Both the position numbers and the translations under genes were made by a program. Under the pieces are notes generated by a model. That model searched no databases, had not been told where the DNA came from, and saw nothing but the letters and a program-made list of their open reading frames with translations. DNA of 64,000 nucleotides from Polynucleobacter sp. AP-Elch-400A-B2 (GTDB taxonomy: Bacteria > Pseudomonadota > Gammaproteobacteria > Burkholderiales > Burkholderiaceae), in NCBI RefSeq assembly GCF_018688355.1, contig NZ_CP061317.1:1186091-1250090 (forward strand), given 5' to 3'. Shown in pieces: positions 62,341 through 64,000 of this stretch. Numbering within the stretch: position 1 is the stretch's first letter; every line of letters starts with the position of its first letter.

Positions 62341-63318
62341 CTACTCTAATTTTGCGCCTGATTTGTAAATAACCCTACCCCATTTATTAGTCTCGGACTG
62401 AATCAACTTATTGAGCTCTTGAGTGCTTCCTGGTGCTGGCTCCAAACCACTGGCGCGAAGCTTGTTTTTGACTTCGGTGTGATTAAGAGTTTGGCGAGTC
62501 AGGGTATTTAAACGCTTTTGTAGGGCTGGAGGGAGATTTGCAGGCGCCATGAGAGAAAACCACGATGTGGCCTCAAATCCAGGTAAACCTTGCTCTGCCA
62601 TAGTCAGAATCTCTGGAGCTGCTGGTGAGCGTTTTTGGGTCGTTACCCCTAAAGCCTGAACCTCTCCTGCTTTAATTAAAGGTAGTGATGAAGACAGGTT
62701 ATCAAACAGCATAGAAATACGTCCGCTGAGGAGATCGGGCAAGGATTGGGCTCTACCTTTGTATGGAATATGACGAATTTGCACACCCGTCATTTCTTTA
62801 AAGAGTTCGCCAGACATGTGCAATGAAGTGCCAACACCAGAGGAGCCAAAAGTTAACTCATTAGGCTTAGCTTTGGCGAGCTCAATCAACTCATGGAGAT
62901 TGTTGACGCCTAACTTCTTGTTCACCACCAATACATTGGGCGTACTCGCCAAAAAACTAATGGGCGTGAAATCGTTGATCGGATGAAAAGACAACTTGTC
63001 ATAAAGAGCGCCGTTGATTGCATGGATGCCCACCGTACCGATGAGGAGTGTGTAGCCATCAGGCTCACTCTTTGCCACAAGGTCAGCGCCAATATTGCCA
63101 CCGTAGCCGGGACGATTTTCTACTAGTACTGGCACACCAAGACTTTTTTGCCAGCTCTCAGCCAGTACACGCGCCAAAATATCGGGGGCTCCACCGGGCG
63201 TAAAGGTCACCACTATTTTGATAGCCTGTTTAGGCCAAGCAGTATCGGTTTTGATTATTTGGGATGTGGCAGGGCCAGTAAGGCCTAAGCAAAAAAGCAG
63301 AGCTACAAGATACTTCAC
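62341..63318 (-). CDS. Bug-family (TctC-like) solute-binding protein
   Basis: A 325-residue periplasmic binding protein. It starts at GTG (63318), 10 bases after the dsbB stop, giving a signal peptide (MKYLVALLFCLGLTGPATS). The mature part has WPKQAIKIVVTFTPGGAPDILAR, VLVENRPGYGGNIGADLVAKS and IPYKGRAQSLPDLLSG, standard Bug blocks. The ligand is a small acid, not predictable. No TctAB genes accompany it. It is the second Bug protein in the window. Confidence 0.88.
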   Translation of the reverse strand: MKYLVALLFCLGLTGPATSQIIKTDTAWPKQAIKIVVTFTPGGAPDILARVLAESWQKSLGVPVLVENRPGYGGNIGADLVAKSEPDGYTLLIGTVGIHAINGALYDKLSFHPINDFTPISFLASTPNVLVVNKKLGVNNLHELIELAKAKPNELTFGSSGVGTSLHMSGELFKEMTGVQIRHIPYKGRAQSLPDLLSGRISMLFDNLSSSLPLIKAGEVQALGVTTQKRSPAAPEILTMAEQGLPGFEATSWFSLMAPANLPPALQKRLNTLTRQTLNHTEVKNKLRASGLEPAPGSTQELNKLIQSETNKWGRVIYKSGAKLE

Positions 63319-63328
63319 GGAAGCCGAC

Positions 63329-63892
63329 TTAAAAACCAAAACGCGTACGCAACCAAATCCATCCCTCATATTTAACGGGATCGTCAGTACAAGAGCCAAT
63401 GCCACACTCCAACAGAGTGGAAGCTAAGTTAGCAAAGACTAAAACAATAAATAGAATAATTAATGTATTGGCACACAGTGATCGTGAGCGCACGTCTCGG
63501 TTAGGTAACATCAATAAAATTGCTAATCCTGCAATGAGGCCAAGGTAAGCCAGAAAAGCCCAGGTATAAAAGTGCAGCTCTAAAAAGGTTACTCCAAATC
63601 CTTTATCTCCCGGCAACACATGCAAGAGTACCTGGCGCAATGAAACCATCATGCCAACCAATCCGCCAATAATGCCCCAGCCGTAATGAGCGGAATGCGC
63701 TCCACAACGAATATTGAGCACTAGTGCAAAGCCGATAATGATAAAACCCATACGCTGCATAAGACAGAGTGGGCATGGCAATGCACCGAAATACAGTTGG
63801 TCGACAAAGGCATAAGACAACATGCCAATAATCACAGCTAAAGCCAGCTGGTTGCCAAGACCCGCCAAAGAAGAAAAAGATTGCTTACTCAT
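63329..63892 (-). CDS. dsbB: Disulfide bond formation protein DsbB family
   Basis: A 187-residue four-helix membrane protein that reoxidises DsbA and passes electrons to quinone. The first redox pair is GALPCPLCLMQR in the first periplasmic loop, with Arg after it as in DsbB. The second periplasmic loop (LHVLPGDKGFGVTFLELHFYTW) has no Cys pair. A Cys pair occurs instead near the C-terminus (LECGIGSCTDDP, about 161-166). The family call is good, but the normal electron-relay geometry is altered. Confidence 0.85.
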   Translation of the reverse strand: MSKQSFSSLAGLGNQLALAVIIGMLSYAFVDQLYFGALPCPLCLMQRMGFIIIGFALVLNIRCGAHSAHYGWGIIGGLVGMMVSLRQVLLHVLPGDKGFGVTFLELHFYTWAFLAYLGLIAGLAILLMLPNRDVRSRSLCANTLIILFIVLVFANLASTLLECGIGSCTDDPVKYEGWIWLRTRFGF

Positions 63893-63897
63893 CTTCT

Positions 63898-64000
63898 TTA
63901 GAAATTGAGATTGAGATGACTGTTGGCATGAATACGGAACCAGAATATCAAAATGCCGACAGTAATAGCAAGTACAAATAGGCCTGCCAGACGTTTCTCA
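63898..64000 (-). CDS. C-terminal fragment of a membrane protein (runs off window)
   Basis: Reading from the right edge, 34 codons end at the TAA at 63898, five bases before the dsbB ATG. The visible end (AGLFVLAITVGILIFWFRIHANSH...) is one hydrophobic helix followed by a short hydrophilic tail. The gene is probably co-transcribed with dsbB. Too short to identify. Confidence 0.55.
   Translation of the reverse strand, partial: EKRLAGLFVLAITVGILIFWFRIHANSHLNLNF

Noticed and set aside
1..64000. CRISPR array, prophage, insertion sequence or integron
   Set aside because: No regularly spaced repeats, transposase or integrase genes, or att-like direct repeats were seen on either strand.

Overview
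The window looks like chromosomal DNA of a small-genome, aerobic betaproteobacterium of the order Burkholderiales. Polynucleobacter is my best guess. This rests on recognisable protein families, the gene order ndk-rlmN-ispG-hisS-yfgM-bamB-der-hfq-hflX-hflK-hflC-hisZ-purA, a moderate GC content by eye, short intergenic spacing and two Bug-type solute-binding proteins. The genus call is inference from memory and was not checked against a database. I see no prophage, insertion sequence, CRISPR array, tRNA or rRNA.

Layout. 1-3.3 kb: a partial unknown gene, a dienelactone hydrolase, an MFS exporter, a small plus-strand gene with a palindromic leader, and a possible cysteine-peptidase-like protein. 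3.3-19.8 kb: a long minus-strand housekeeping run (ndk to purA, then malate synthase G) covering 23S/tRNA methylation, isoprenoid synthesis, histidyl-tRNA synthesis, outer-membrane assembly (YfgM, BamB), ribosome GTPases (Der, HflX), Hfq and the HflKC protease regulators. 20.1-20.8 kb: a Bax-inhibitor-1 family protein on the plus strand. 20.9-32.8 kb: another continuous minus-strand run in which a porin and a heavy-metal RND efflux operon (outer-membrane factor, adaptor, pump) sit directly upstream of surE-pcm-nlpD-exonuclease-rlmD.

33-45 kb is more mixed. It holds a RelE/ParE-type toxin-antitoxin pair, dnaX-ybaB-recR with the divergent 4.5S SRP RNA, several small proteins, a bactofilin, a MESH1-like small alarmone hydrolase, a two-gene unit encoding a potassium channel with two consecutive voltage-sensor modules and one pore, an ExoX-like exonuclease, a UPF0114 protein, and umuDC behind a near-perfect LexA box. 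45-49 kb: a tartrate/D-malate dehydrogenase coupled to a Bug binding protein, a TPR membrane protein behind a heat-shock-like promoter, and a BrnTA toxin-antitoxin pair. 49-58 kb: an AddAB-type helicase-nuclease pair, then trxA-rho-rpmE2. 58-64 kb: an ArnT-like glycosyltransferase, a MATE exporter, two glycine-rich envelope proteins, a second Bug protein, dsbB and a partial gene.

Most of the window is ordinary core genome. The strongest candidate for something undescribed is the double-voltage-sensor channel at 39169-40815 and the translationally coupled membrane-anchored protein upstream of it. Secondary points are the in-line fusion of the metal-efflux operon to surE, the MESH1-like hydrolase, the heat-shock-like promoter of the TPR protein, and several small genes with convincing ribosome sites.
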